Source: Vibrio sp. S9_S30 (GTDB lineage Bacteria > Pseudomonadota > Gammaproteobacteria > Enterobacterales > Vibrionaceae). From it: a DNA stretch of 64,000 bases. Positions 39,026-48,726 of the stretch are shown piece after piece. Positions within the stretch are counted from its first letter, which is position 1, and each line of letters opens with the position of its first letter. The notes under the pieces were generated by a model that saw nothing but the letters and a program-made list of their open reading frames with translations, was not told where the DNA came from and ran no database searches. The position numbers were made by a program, and so were the translations under genes. Where the stretch lies: positions 248,001 through 312,000 of the forward strand of contig NZ_JAAUWT010000002.1 of assembly GCF_014694455.1 (NCBI RefSeq), written 5' to 3'.

Positions 39026-40288
39026 CTATTTGTTGGGCTCTTCCAAACTTTCTTCCATCTGAGCATTATCCACAACATGGGATTCACCCATGTCTTTGGG
39101 TAAGATGAGATTGAGTGCTATGGCTACGATGCCACATAAGCTCACGCCTTGTAGGCTGAACTCGCCAACCCCAAACGCCATGCCGCCAATACCAAAGACT
39201 AACGTCACCGCGACAATCACGAGATTACGGGATTTGTGGAGGTCGACATGATTTTTAATCAGTGTATTCAACCCTACTGTGGCAATGGAGCCGAACAGTA
39301 AAATCATAATGCCACCCATGACAGGGGCAGGGATGGTTTGGAGCAGCGAGCCAAGTTTCCCTACCAGCGCAAGCACAATGGCGGTTACCGCCGCCCAAGT
39401 CATAATGACAGGGTTGTAAGCTTTGGTCAGCATCACTGCGCCAGTGACTTCGCTGTAGGTTGTGTTCGGTGGCGCGCCAACCATAGAAGCAGCCATCGTG
39501 GCAACTCCGTCCCCTGCAATCGTGCGGTGAAGCCCAGGTTTTTTGAGGTAATCTTTTCCAGTTACATTGGAAATGGCCAGCATGTCACCTACGTGTTCAA
39601 CGGCTGGAGCAATGGCAACAGGGATCATAAAGAGAATCGCGTTGATGTTGAACTCCGGTGTGGTGAAGTTAGGGAGGGACAGCCAGCTCGCTTGGGCTAC
39701 TGAGGTAAAGTCGACGATTCCGTAGAATAAGCTGAGTGAATACCCAACAGCGATACCACCAAAAATAGGCAGTAACTTTAAGAAGCCTTTGGCAAACACG
39801 CTTATTGCAATGGTGGTTGCTAGCGATGCAGAAGCGACAATAAGGGCGGTATTACCATCGACAAGTTGAACCGCACCATCTCCCGTTTTACCTAACGCCA
39901 TGTTGACGGCGACAGGTGCCAGCCCTAAACCAATCACCATAATAACCGGACCAACAACAACAGGGGGGAGCAGGTGATGGACTATTCCCACACCCCGCCA
40001 TTTGATCACCGCCCCTAATACCACGTACACCAAACCTGCACACATAAGCCCACCCATTGTGGACGCTACCCCCCATGTTTGTACGCCATACATGATAGGG
40101 GCAATAAATGCGAAAGAAGACGCAAGGAAAATGGGAACGGTGCGGCGAGTGATAAATTGAAATAAAAGGGTGCCTACGCCAGCACCAAACAAGGCCACAC
40201 TCGGGTCGAGCCCAGTGAGTAAGGGAACGAGGACGAGTGCGCCAAATGCGACAAAGAGCATTTGAGTACCTTGAAGTATTTGAGTCAT
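39026..40288 (-). CDS. uraA: Uracil:proton symporter
   Basis: This is an inner-membrane nucleobase transporter of the NCS2 (NAT) family. The 420-residue protein has about 14 membrane segments. APAVEHVGDMLAISNVTGKD contains the conserved substrate-binding Glu/His region, and GAPPNTTYSEVTGAVMLTKA is the second substrate motif. It supplies uracil for Upp, encoded by the convergent neighbouring gene. The inversion relative to E. coli uncouples the two genes. Confidence 0.93.
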   Translation of the reverse strand: MTQILQGTQMLFVAFGALVLVPLLTGLDPSVALFGAGVGTLLFQFITRRTVPIFLASSFAFIAPIMYGVQTWGVASTMGGLMCAGLVYVVLGAVIKWRGVGIVHHLLPPVVVGPVIMVIGLGLAPVAVNMALGKTGDGAVQLVDGNTALIVASASLATTIAISVFAKGFLKLLPIFGGIAVGYSLSLFYGIVDFTSVAQASWLSLPNFTTPEFNINAILFMIPVAIAPAVEHVGDMLAISNVTGKDYLKKPGLHRTIAGDGVATMAASMVGAPPNTTYSEVTGAVMLTKAYNPVIMTWAAVTAIVLALVGKLGSLLQTIPAPVMGGIMILLFGSIATVGLNTLIKNHVDLHKSRNLVIVAVTLVFGIGGMAFGVGEFSLQGVSLCGIVAIALNLILPKDMGESHVVDNAQMEESLEEPNK

Positions 40289-40524
40289 GATTCACTACCA
40301 TTTTGAAAGTTTGCGGGATTTTATCACTAAGAAATCGATTACAGCGATAAACAGATCAATAAATACCCATATATCAAGCCTCTTTAGGTGACTGGGCACC
40401 GAGCGGTTAAGCAGGTGGATTTATTCCAGTCAAGGGGGAATGTCACTGTATTGCGATGTTTTCTTGCCCCAACATTGAGAGTTGCTTATCATTTCAGGTT
40501 CATTCACGTTGTGACAGAGAATTT

Positions 40525-41874
40525 ATGAATCGGATAGCTTGTTTGTTATTGAGTTTGCTGGCTTTTCCCGGCTTTGCGCTAACCAAAGTGGACGTATTCC
40601 AATCTGAAATTGTATTGACTGAAGAGGAAAATGCAGAGGATCTTGCGAAAGCTCAAGGATTAGAGCAGGTTCTTATTAAGGCTTCTGGGCAAAAGGACGT
40701 TGCCAGTAATCCGGTTATCGAAAAAGCGAAAAAGAGTACGGGACCTTACCTTTCTCAAATTGGTTACGGACAATTAGGCGGACAAGAAACGCTAAAAGTT
40801 GTTTTTAGTCCAAGACAAATTCAGGGTTTGCTGACTCAGGCGGGTTTGCCATATTGGTCTGAGAATCGCGCTTCCATTTTAACGTGGGTTGTCGAAGAAG
40901 ATCGCTACGAGCGTCAAATTGTGTGGGAGCAAAGCGGCTCTATCGTCACCAAACTGTTGAGTCAGTATTCCGACGCGCGGGGCTTACCCATTACTGTTCC
41001 GGTTGGTGATTTTGATGATGTGACAGGCATCTCTGCACCAGAAGTTTGGGGAGGCTTTGTTAATCCAATCAGTAAGGCCAGTGCCCGTTATCAGGCCGAT
41101 GCAGTATTGGTTCTCAGAGTACAGCACCTAAGTTCGGGTAGGGCGTCTGTACGTTGGACGCTTTTCGACCAATCTCCAGAGCAAATGCTTGGCTCTCAGC
41201 AGTCACCTATGTCGGGGCAAGAGCAGGGCGAGTTTGATTCTACCCTTCAAGCGGTGGTCGATAGTGTCAGCAATTACTTTGCGAGTAAAAGTGCGGTTCA
41301 GGTTTCGGACGTGTCGACCGAAAGCGTGACGGTTCAATTTCTAGGCGTGAAAGGTTCACGTAATTTCTTCCGTTTAGAATCTATGTTTAAAGATTTGAAT
41401 TCTGTTGCATCGACAGGGATCCTAAAAATTAAAGGTAATGATGTGACTTTTAAAGTCAATTTACTTGCCCCTGTTGTGGATTTTCAGCGTGAGTTAAATA
41501 ACTTTAAGCAAGTGAGAGCATTCGTTTTGGATGCATTTGTCGATGCTGAAGAACAGGTGGTTGAAGGCATACCGGTGGCGTCGAATGATCCTCAAACAGC
41601 CGAGTCTAAGATAGGCGCAGCTGAAATGGCTGCCGAGAATGCGCTGGAAACAGAAGTGTCTGTCTTTGAAACGATGGCTGACACGGCAGATCATGAGCCT
41701 TCGTCTGACGGTGGCACTGCAAGCACTCCTCTAACTTCAGACGCCCCTGTAACCAGTGGCGATACCGCCATGGAAGCATCGGCAACGGTTGGTGATACGC
41801 CAAGCATCAAAACAAAAGTGGTTGAAGCCGTTCCTGAGGAAAAAGCAGATCTTATCTATGAGTGGCTTGGTTAG
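40525..41874 (+). CDS. DUF2066 exported protein
   Basis: This 449-residue protein has a signal peptide (MNRIACLLLSLLAFPGFA). Its region of roughly 20-350 fits DUF2066, including EEENAEDLAKAQGLEQVLIK near the start. An acidic, Ala/Ser/Thr-rich low-complexity tail (about 360-435) ends in LIYEWLG. Function is unknown. The ATG at 40525 is chosen because the upstream in-frame ATG (40456) would put 23 residues ahead of a clear signal sequence. It is divergent from uraA. Confidence 0.82.
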   Translation: MNRIACLLLSLLAFPGFALTKVDVFQSEIVLTEEENAEDLAKAQGLEQVLIKASGQKDVASNPVIEKAKKSTGPYLSQIGYGQLGGQETLKVVFSPRQIQGLLTQAGLPYWSENRASILTWVVEEDRYERQIVWEQSGSIVTKLLSQYSDARGLPITVPVGDFDDVTGISAPEVWGGFVNPISKASARYQADAVLVLRVQHLSSGRASVRWTLFDQSPEQMLGSQQSPMSGQEQGEFDSTLQAVVDSVSNYFASKSAVQVSDVSTESVTVQFLGVKGSRNFFRLESMFKDLNSVASTGILKIKGNDVTFKVNLLAPVVDFQRELNNFKQVRAFVLDAFVDAEEQVVEGIPVASNDPQTAESKIGAAEMAAENALETEVSVFETMADTADHEPSSDGGTASTPLTSDAPVTSGDTAMEASATVGDTPSIKTKVVEAVPEEKADLIYEWLG

Positions 41875-41926
41875 TGGGTTTTGGTATCCATAAGCCCATA
41901 CCCATGTAGGAACATACGCCATACAT

Positions 41927-41963
41927 AAAAGAAGAGCTGCCAGTGGGTAGCTCTTCTTTTTTT
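41927..41963. terminator. Bidirectional terminator after the DUF2066 gene
   Basis: The stem AGAAGAGCT / AGCTCTTCT, extended inward by GCC/GGT around an AGTG loop, is A-rich on the left and T-rich on the right. Confidence 0.85.
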
Positions 41964-41985
41964 CGATTGTCAAAGTGTCGATTGA

Positions 41986-42009
41986 TCAACTGCTCAACTG
42001 CTCAACTGT
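41986..42009. repeat. 8-bp tandem repeat next to the DUF2069 gene stop
   Basis: TCAACTGC, TCAACTGC and TCAACTGT lie end to end immediately 3' of the DUF2069 gene stop. On the minus strand the unit TTGAGCAG resembles the last codons of that gene (TTTGAGCAATAG). Confidence 0.7.
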
Positions 42010-42426
42010 CTATTGCTCAAAACGCGCTCTTTCTTGCTTCTCTACTTCAGAAAGTTTGGTGAGTTTGAGACCTAATTCTTTTCCTCGCTGTCGCGCATAA
42101 AGGGTGTTTCCTACAAAGGCAATCGTGGTTAATAAAAGCTCCACTGCCGCTAGCCACCGTTCGCCTTCATTGACATACAAAATGGTCAGTGCATGCAGAA
42201 AATACAGCATCAATACAAAGTTAGCCCATGCATGCGTATAGGGTTTGCCAGCCAAAATTCCCGGTAAGGGCAGCAGCAGCGGCACAGACCACGCGAGCGT
42301 TAATGTTAGGCTATTGATATGAGGGTGAGGTGATAAGCTGATTTGCCATAAAGCAACCCAGCCTAAAAGACCAATGTTTCCTGCTAACGCTAAGTATCGA
42401 TACTTAATGGATTGAAGTTCCGTCAT
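42010..42426 (-). CDS. DUF2069 inner membrane protein
   Basis: This 138-residue protein has four hydrophobic segments (about 10-30, 35-55, 65-85, 92-110) and a charged C-terminal cytoplasmic tail (KLSEVEKQERARFEQ). Its size and layout fit DUF2069, a small membrane family of unknown function usually found beside wrbA in gammaproteobacteria. It follows the WrbA-like gene by 24 nt on the same strand. Confidence 0.8.
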   Translation of the reverse strand: MTELQSIKYRYLALAGNIGLLGWVALWQISLSPHPHINSLTLTLAWSVPLLLPLPGILAGKPYTHAWANFVLMLYFLHALTILYVNEGERWLAAVELLLTTIAFVGNTLYARQRGKELGLKLTKLSEVEKQERARFEQ

Positions 42427-42450
42427 ACAGAGTCCTTAGGGCGACGAACC

Positions 42451-43367
<917 letters not shown>

Positions 43368-43443
43368 GGAGGCTCCTTATTCCTTCTTTAGGTTTGCCGA
43401 TTGTTTAGAGTAACAGACGCTTTGGGTTCATAAGCGGTCGTTT

Positions 43444-44901
43444 TTAATTTTGAAGGGCGTAAAAGCGATCACGTTGAAGCCCAAGTTGGTCGATTCTTGC
43501 GTCATATCGAGCCTGTTTGAGGCTTCCAAGTTCAACCAGTTTACTGGCTTCTGCATAGAAACTGATGGCTTGTTTCCAATCGGCTTTAAGAGCAAATATC
43601 TCGCCTCGTGCTGCCGCTTCTTCGTCTCGTATTCCTTGTTTGCCAGCCGAGTTGGCAAGCAGTGCCCAGCCGTTTACGTCTTCAGGGTGAGTGTGCGTGT
43701 AACGTTGTAACAGCCGAGTTGCTTGATCGTATTTTCCGCTTTCTACCAATAAGTTAGCGTAATTAATTTCAAGTACAGGGTTGTTTGGCTTTTTATCTAA
43801 TGCCTTTTTCAGCATGGTGAGCCCTTTGTCGTATTCTTTTTTGTATAAATACAAATCTGAAAGCGCGTCTAAGTAAAAATTGTTGTTTGGGTCTTGTTTG
43901 TCTAACTGCACGAGCAGTGTTTCTGCCTCATCCAATTTTCTCATGTCGAGCAATGCGAGGGCTTTACCGTATTTTAGTGTCGGTACGGTATCTTGATGTG
44001 CTTTTTTGAGCTTTCTGTCCATCCAGTCGATGGCTGCTTCACTGTCGAGCCCTGCGTGTCGCGCAATGACGCGCGCACGGGCTAAGTTAAATTCAATTGA
44101 TGGACCTAACCGTTTTGGTGGCATGCTCTGTGCCCTTGCACGTGAATCCGTAATTCGGTCTTCGGGTAATGGGTGAGTCAGTAGCATCGGCGGCGGTTTA
44201 CTCACATAACGAAATTCATCGGCCAGCCGACCAAAAAATTGCGGCATGGCTTGAGGGTCGAAACCGGCTTTGGACATGGTCACAATACCAAAGCGGTCGG
44301 CTTCTTTTTCATTAGAGCGTGTGTAGTTAATTTGGCTTTGAATCATTCCTGCTTGAGTGGCTGTAATGGCCGCGATGCCAGCTTGAGGAGCGGCAATGGC
44401 AAGCAACAAAGAGCCGACTATCGCAGCGATGGTCGCAGGAGAACGACGGGCTTGATCTTCCATCGCTCGGGCTAGGTGGCGCTGAGTGATATGGGCGATT
44501 TCGTGAGAAAGCACAGAAGCTAATTCGCTTTCTGTCTGTGCATGTAGAAATAACCCGGAATGGAGCGCAACGTATCCGCCAAAAAACGCAAAGGCGTTAA
44601 TGTCTCTATCTTGAATAAGGAAGAAGTTAAACGGGGTTTTGACATCATTGGCACTCGCGACAAGTTGATGTCCAAGAGTACTTATGTATTCGTTTAATAC
44701 TGGGTCGTTTACGATAGGCTGGCTTTTTCGCAACATGCGCATGTAAGCATCGCCATACAACGACTCTTGATCAATCGTCAGTGTAGAGGCAGCAGCAGTG
44801 CCGATATCAGGCAACTCATACCCCGGATTCTGCGCCAGAGTTGGCTGACTAAGGAGAGCCGCCATGCTGAGGTATAGGGTTGAACGCGTAAATTTAAACA
44901 T
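43444..44901 (-). CDS. bepA: Periplasmic metalloprotease/chaperone BepA
   Basis: BepA (YfgC) is an M48 peptidase with TPR repeats that checks assembly of LptD and other outer-membrane proteins on the BAM complex. It has a signal peptide (cleaved near residue 23, TLA-Q) and a zinc motif HEIAH (His133, Glu134, His137). A downstream SNEKEADRFG supplies the Glu ligand, and about four TPR units fill 300-470. Its 485 residues compare with 487 in E. coli. It is divergent from the TusA-like gene. Confidence 0.95.
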   Translation of the reverse strand: MFKFTRSTLYLSMAALLSQPTLAQNPGYELPDIGTAAASTLTIDQESLYGDAYMRMLRKSQPIVNDPVLNEYISTLGHQLVASANDVKTPFNFFLIQDRDINAFAFFGGYVALHSGLFLHAQTESELASVLSHEIAHITQRHLARAMEDQARRSPATIAAIVGSLLLAIAAPQAGIAAITATQAGMIQSQINYTRSNEKEADRFGIVTMSKAGFDPQAMPQFFGRLADEFRYVSKPPPMLLTHPLPEDRITDSRARAQSMPPKRLGPSIEFNLARARVIARHAGLDSEAAIDWMDRKLKKAHQDTVPTLKYGKALALLDMRKLDEAETLLVQLDKQDPNNNFYLDALSDLYLYKKEYDKGLTMLKKALDKKPNNPVLEINYANLLVESGKYDQATRLLQRYTHTHPEDVNGWALLANSAGKQGIRDEEAAARGEIFALKADWKQAISFYAEASKLVELGSLKQARYDARIDQLGLQRDRFYALQN

Positions 44902-45135
44902 TCTGCTCCATTACATTGTCATTTTTATTTCGTATCGTGCATTTGGACTGTTGAACACAGATATGGTTCGCCTATCAATTTTTGAACGCTATTTATTTCA
45001 TTGACGGGCGCAGTGTAAAACAGAATTAGCTCACACATTTCAGCATGACCATCTCCACTTCTGCGAATGAAGTGGGAGACCAGAGCCACAAATGCTATTA
45101 CAATACAGGCACAATAGTAAGTATTGGTGTTAAGA

Positions 45136-45366
45136 ATGAACAGCTACACGCTTGATTTATGTGAAGAACGCTGCCCAATGGCATTGCTGATCGCGAAGCG
45201 TCGCGCAGCAAGTTTAAAAAGGAAAGAAACCTTAGTTATTCAAGTACATGATAAAAGCTCAATACAAGATATGATACGATATTTTTCTTCATCCCTCTTT
45301 TCGATCCATTTGGAAGAGAATGAGTATATGTCCACCTTAACCGTAGTAAGAGAGAGCGATTCCTAA
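45136..45366 (+). CDS. TusA-family small protein
   Basis: This 76-residue protein has the TusA/SirA-like fold. LDLCEERCPMALLIAKRR carries the conserved Cys-Pro at the start of the first helix, but the usual CPxP second proline is Ala (CPMA). Canonical TusA relays sulfur for tRNA 2-thiouridine; this paralogue probably does not replace it. The stop overlaps the perM start by 1 nt (TAATG). The ATG at 45136 is chosen over a GTG at 45124. Confidence 0.82.
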   Translation: MNSYTLDLCEERCPMALLIAKRRAASLKRKETLVIQVHDKSSIQDMIRYFSSSLFSIHLEENEYMSTLTVVRESDS

Positions 45367-46442
45367 TGTTCGATATGGTCAGCCGCTGGTATAAGCAACG
45401 TTTTTCCGACCCTCATGCAGTAAGCTTGGTTGCCATTCTTCTGTTTGGCTTTGCCACCATTTATTTTGTCGGACACTTAATTGCACCGCTTTTGGTTGCA
45501 ATAGTGATTGCTTACTTGCTTGAATGGCCGGTAACACAAATGATTCGTGTGGGGTTGCCTCGTAATGTAGCCGTACCTATTGTGGTTTTGGTTTTCCTAG
45601 GTCTTATGCTGATGGCGGTTTTTGGGTTAGTGCCAACCATATGGAGCCAAGTGGGCAACTTGATCAACGATATCCCGAATATGTATAACGGGCTTCAAGT
45701 CTTTATCGATTCTATTCCTGAAAAGTACCCAGAGTTAGCTAACCTTCAAATTGTTGAATCCATCGTTTCAAATACGAAGAACAAAGTCCTTGGCTTAGGC
45801 GAAAGTGTGGTGAAAGGATCATTGGCTTCACTGGTCAGTATCGCGACACTGGCGGTTTACCTTATCTTGGTGCCTCTTTTGGTTTTCTTCTTATTGAAAG
45901 ACAAGGCAGAAATGCTGTCGATGCTCAGTGGGTTTCTGCCTGAAAACCGACGTTTAGCCACCAAAGTTTGGCGCGAGATGAACCAGCAAATTTCGAATTA
46001 TATTCGTGGAAAGGTGATGGAAATCTTGATTGTTGGTGGGGTCAGCTACGTGACGTTTGCCATTCTCGATTTGAGATATTCCGTCCTGCTAGCGGTTGCG
46101 GTCGGTTTGTCGGTGCTGATTCCTTACATTGGTGCGGCGGCAGTGACCGTCCCTGTTGCCATTGTCGGGTTATTTCAATGGGGTTTAACACCTCAGTTTT
46201 ACTGGCTTTTGGTCGCGTATGGCATCATTCAAGCGCTCGATGGTAATGTGTTGGTGCCTGTACTGTTTTCAGAAGCGGTGAACTTGCACCCGGTTGCGAT
46301 TATTGTCTCGGTACTCGTATTTGGTGGGTTGTGGGGATTTTGGGGGGTGTTCTTTGCCATTCCTTTAGCGACGCTGGTGAAAGCCGTCATTAATGCATTG
46401 CCCAATACGGAATCCAAACCCGCGATTGCTAGCTCTGATTAA
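45366..46442 (+). CDS. perM: AI-2E family transporter PerM
   Basis: This 358-residue protein has about eight membrane segments. It shows LYLILVPLLVFFLLKDK and a C-terminal domain with SVLIPYIGAAAVTVPVAIVGL and GNVLVPVLFSEAVNLHP, signatures of the AI-2 exporter-like family (PF01594). E. coli PerM/YfgO also lies beside bepA. A strong terminator closes the operon, after which the aerobactin region begins. Confidence 0.9.
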   Translation: MFDMVSRWYKQRFSDPHAVSLVAILLFGFATIYFVGHLIAPLLVAIVIAYLLEWPVTQMIRVGLPRNVAVPIVVLVFLGLMLMAVFGLVPTIWSQVGNLINDIPNMYNGLQVFIDSIPEKYPELANLQIVESIVSNTKNKVLGLGESVVKGSLASLVSIATLAVYLILVPLLVFFLLKDKAEMLSMLSGFLPENRRLATKVWREMNQQISNYIRGKVMEILIVGGVSYVTFAILDLRYSVLLAVAVGLSVLIPYIGAAAVTVPVAIVGLFQWGLTPQFYWLLVAYGIIQALDGNVLVPVLFSEAVNLHPVAIIVSVLVFGGLWGFWGVFFAIPLATLVKAVINALPNTESKPAIASSD

Positions 46443-46463
46443 CCGCGTAGAAATAAGTATATA

Positions 46464-46491
46464 AAAAGACCTCTGACTCCAGAGGTCTTTT
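46464..46491 (+). terminator. Terminator after perM
   Basis: A perfect 12-bp stem AAAAGACCTCTG / CAGAGGTCTTTT with an ACTC loop. It marks the left edge of the aerobactin region. Confidence 0.9.
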
Positions 46492-46576
46492 GTGTTTTTG
46501 CGGCAAATTTTTAGCAGACTGGTTTAAATAATCCAATACTACGTCATGATGCGCTATTGCTTTCAATATAAATCGA

Positions 46577-46595
46577 AATGAGAATCGATTGCAGT
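46577..46595. promoter_or_regulatory. Weak Fur-box-like site
   Basis: AATGAGAATCGATTGCAGT matches the left half of the Fur consensus AATGANAATNATTNTCATT fully but the right half only at about half the positions. It lies 59-77 nt upstream of the reductase ATG. Confidence 0.45.
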
Positions 46596-46653
46596 AATTT
46601 GGGCAATTACTTATCCTGTGCGCTACCTAGTTAGCACAGATAAGCACTATCCA

Positions 46654-47379
46654 ATGAGTGATCATTCGTTCTTTGAACATCTGTTTGAACATTCCAAGCA
46701 GGTCACCCCATACCTAGATGGGCAGTTAGCCCCTTTGGCAACTAGCGATCCATCGTTAATTCATATCGGTCATCCTAGCTCGCAATCCATTCGCGAACTC
46801 TATTTGAGCCTAGAGAAAGCGCACCCAGAAGCTGGATCCCCTTACTGGTTGACCCGCACATGGACTCTACTCTGCTGGCAACCGATTTATGTCGCATTTA
46901 TCTCCATTTACGCTTGTCGAGGTTTGCCCAATCTGGCAGCGATGGCGCAAAAGATTCAGCCAAGGTTTATTAGCGGCTTTCAGTTTGAATCATCAGACTA
47001 TTCACAAGGGACAGAATCAGAGCTAATCGAACAGGCAGGCAAACAGCTAATCGAGCTGTTTGATTACTTCCGAGCAGAGATGAGCCTGTGGACGCGTATC
47101 CGTCCCGGTTTTACTCGTCACCTGTTTGCCGATGGTGTACTTGGGTGCTTGGTAAAACTGCACCAGTTTGCTCCTAGTCTGGGCGAAGAGTACCTAATGC
47201 AGCAGGCTCGACTGTGGTTACAAGCCTGCGAACTGCCAGAAAAACTGCTGAATACCCTTAGCTACAATCCTCACTCCAACCGCTTAAAACTGGTTAGAAC
47301 CAGCTGCTGTTTAGTTTATAAATGCCAAGGACGTAAATTATGCAAAGACTGTGCAAGGCATCCGGATAATAAACGCTAA
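46654..47379 (+). CDS. Siderophore ferric-iron reductase (FhuF/IutB-like)
   Basis: This 241-residue cytoplasmic protein ends with the FhuF-type [2Fe-2S] ligand pattern CC-x10-C-x2-C (in SCCLVYKCQGRKLCKDC). Such proteins reduce hydroxamate-bound Fe(III) so that iron is released from imported siderophore; V. vulnificus IutB does this for ferric aerobactin. The ATG at 46654 is chosen; a GTG at 46618 is possible and neither has a clear ribosome-binding site. It overlaps the convergent MFS gene by 4 nt. Context makes ferric aerobactin the likely substrate. Confidence 0.85.
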   Translation: MSDHSFFEHLFEHSKQVTPYLDGQLAPLATSDPSLIHIGHPSSQSIRELYLSLEKAHPEAGSPYWLTRTWTLLCWQPIYVAFISIYACRGLPNLAAMAQKIQPRFISGFQFESSDYSQGTESELIEQAGKQLIELFDYFRAEMSLWTRIRPGFTRHLFADGVLGCLVKLHQFAPSLGEEYLMQQARLWLQACELPEKLLNTLSYNPHSNRLKLVRTSCCLVYKCQGRKLCKDCARHPDNKR

Positions 47380-48587
47380 GAGACCTTTATCTCCTTCGGC
47401 TGTTGTTTATCAACCGCGAGATAAGCAATGAACACAATCATCAAGGAAAAGGCAATGCATAGGTAGATTGGATAATGAGCGGAGATCGTTGCAGTAACCG
47501 CCATTAATGACGCCAAACCGTAACCTATGGTGTGGAACATCGAGATGTAACCGGCCACTGCGCCTGGAAAGTCGGGCTGCTGCTCTGTCGCTGAGCTGGT
47601 ATAAGCAGGAGCAAGTAATGCTGCGCCGCAGGCGGCAAACGTCATCGCAACGCCATACGCCCAGATGTTAGCGGTAAGAAACAGGGCAAATCCTATCAAT
47701 AAGCAGACAGAGCCTATTCGATACATCGATAACGGCGTGAGCTTTTTCTTTTTAATCACCAATAGTTGAGTAACAAAGGTACAGGCGGCACTAATGGTCA
47801 GTAACACACCAATGGCATCACTGATTTGTGCAGTCGTCCATTGCGTGACTGCTTCAATCAATGGCGAGAAACTGTATTGCAGCAAGGCAATTGCGGCGCA
47901 TAATAGCAATCCACTGATCAAATAAGGCATCAGTTTTCTTTGCGGTAACCAAGGCAGAGATTTTTGCTTGGCATTAGCTTTTGCTTCAACGATTGGCGAA
48001 GGAAGCGACAAAGCAGCAATAAGCGCCAAGCAGGGCAGAGCCACCATCACCATTAATGGTGCATAGGGAGACAGCTTTAACACTAAGATTGAGATCAGTG
48101 GGCCAATCAAACGTCCGGCACTCAAACCGATGCTGACTGAAGTGATCGCTTGTAATCGGTTGTCTTCACCACACAGAAGAATGGCCCAATGCTGACTGGC
48201 TGGCACCATGCCTGAGACCGTACAACCATAGATCACTCGCGCAAGCAGTAACCCAATCAAACTCAAACCGACGAGTGCTTCATCGCTCTGACTAAGAAAA
48301 GCAAACAAACTCAATAACGAAAAACTCAGCGCCATTCCAGCAAGCGCTCTCACCACAACTCCTTTCGGTCCATGGCGGTCGCTGTAGCGCCCCCAGTAGG
48401 GTGCTGTAGGAAGAAACAATAAGCTGCCGACAGCGATAAGGATTGACCAAGTCGACAAACTAAACGCGGACTGCTCGACCAAAAATGGTAGGGATACCAA
48501 GAGTCCATTTTGCCCAATCCCCATTAACGCAGCCGCGAGACCAACGACGCCCAACTGGGCGGTTTTGCTTTGTGTAACTGACATCAT
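47376..48587 (-). CDS. MFS transporter, candidate siderophore exporter
   Basis: This 403-residue protein has 12 predicted membrane segments. The MFS loop 2-3 motif is seen in APYWGRYSDRHGPKGVVVRA, with a long central cytoplasmic loop near 190-210 (EAKANAKQKS). It is divergent from the aerobactin ABC importer and shares its Fur-box region, so it is probably iron-repressed. Export of aerobactin is inferred from position; MFS proteins do this in several siderophore clusters. A GTG at 48596, three codons upstream of the ATG, is an alternative start. Confidence 0.8.
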   Translation of the reverse strand: MMSVTQSKTAQLGVVGLAAALMGIGQNGLLVSLPFLVEQSAFSLSTWSILIAVGSLLFLPTAPYWGRYSDRHGPKGVVVRALAGMALSFSLLSLFAFLSQSDEALVGLSLIGLLLARVIYGCTVSGMVPASQHWAILLCGEDNRLQAITSVSIGLSAGRLIGPLISILVLKLSPYAPLMVMVALPCLALIAALSLPSPIVEAKANAKQKSLPWLPQRKLMPYLISGLLLCAAIALLQYSFSPLIEAVTQWTTAQISDAIGVLLTISAACTFVTQLLVIKKKKLTPLSMYRIGSVCLLIGFALFLTANIWAYGVAMTFAACGAALLAPAYTSSATEQQPDFPGAVAGYISMFHTIGYGLASLMAVTATISAHYPIYLCIAFSLMIVFIAYLAVDKQQPKEIKVS

Positions 48588-48647
48588 ATTGAACACACTA
48601 TAAGCGAAAGTGCAATGCGGCTAGAGCAACACATGCCGCAAAGTGAT

Positions 48648-48666
48648 TATGAAAGTAATTATCATT
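48648..48666. promoter_or_regulatory. Fur box between MFS and ABC operons
   Basis: On the minus strand AATGATAATTACTTTCATA matches AATGANAATNATTNTCATT at all but two fixed positions. It lies 61 nt from the ATG of the MFS gene and 60 nt from the ABC ATPase start, so it could control both. Confidence 0.8.
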
Positions 48667-48726
48667 TCTATTTACATATGTTAACATCGCCGACTCGTAA
48701 TCAATAACATAATTTGATAATTTGCC

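Noticed and set aside
45052..45079. Hairpin TCTCCACTTC / GAAGTGGGAGA upstream of the TusA-like gene
   Set aside because: The stem has a one-base bulge, no T tract, and faces the gene start; too weak to call as a terminator or riboswitch.
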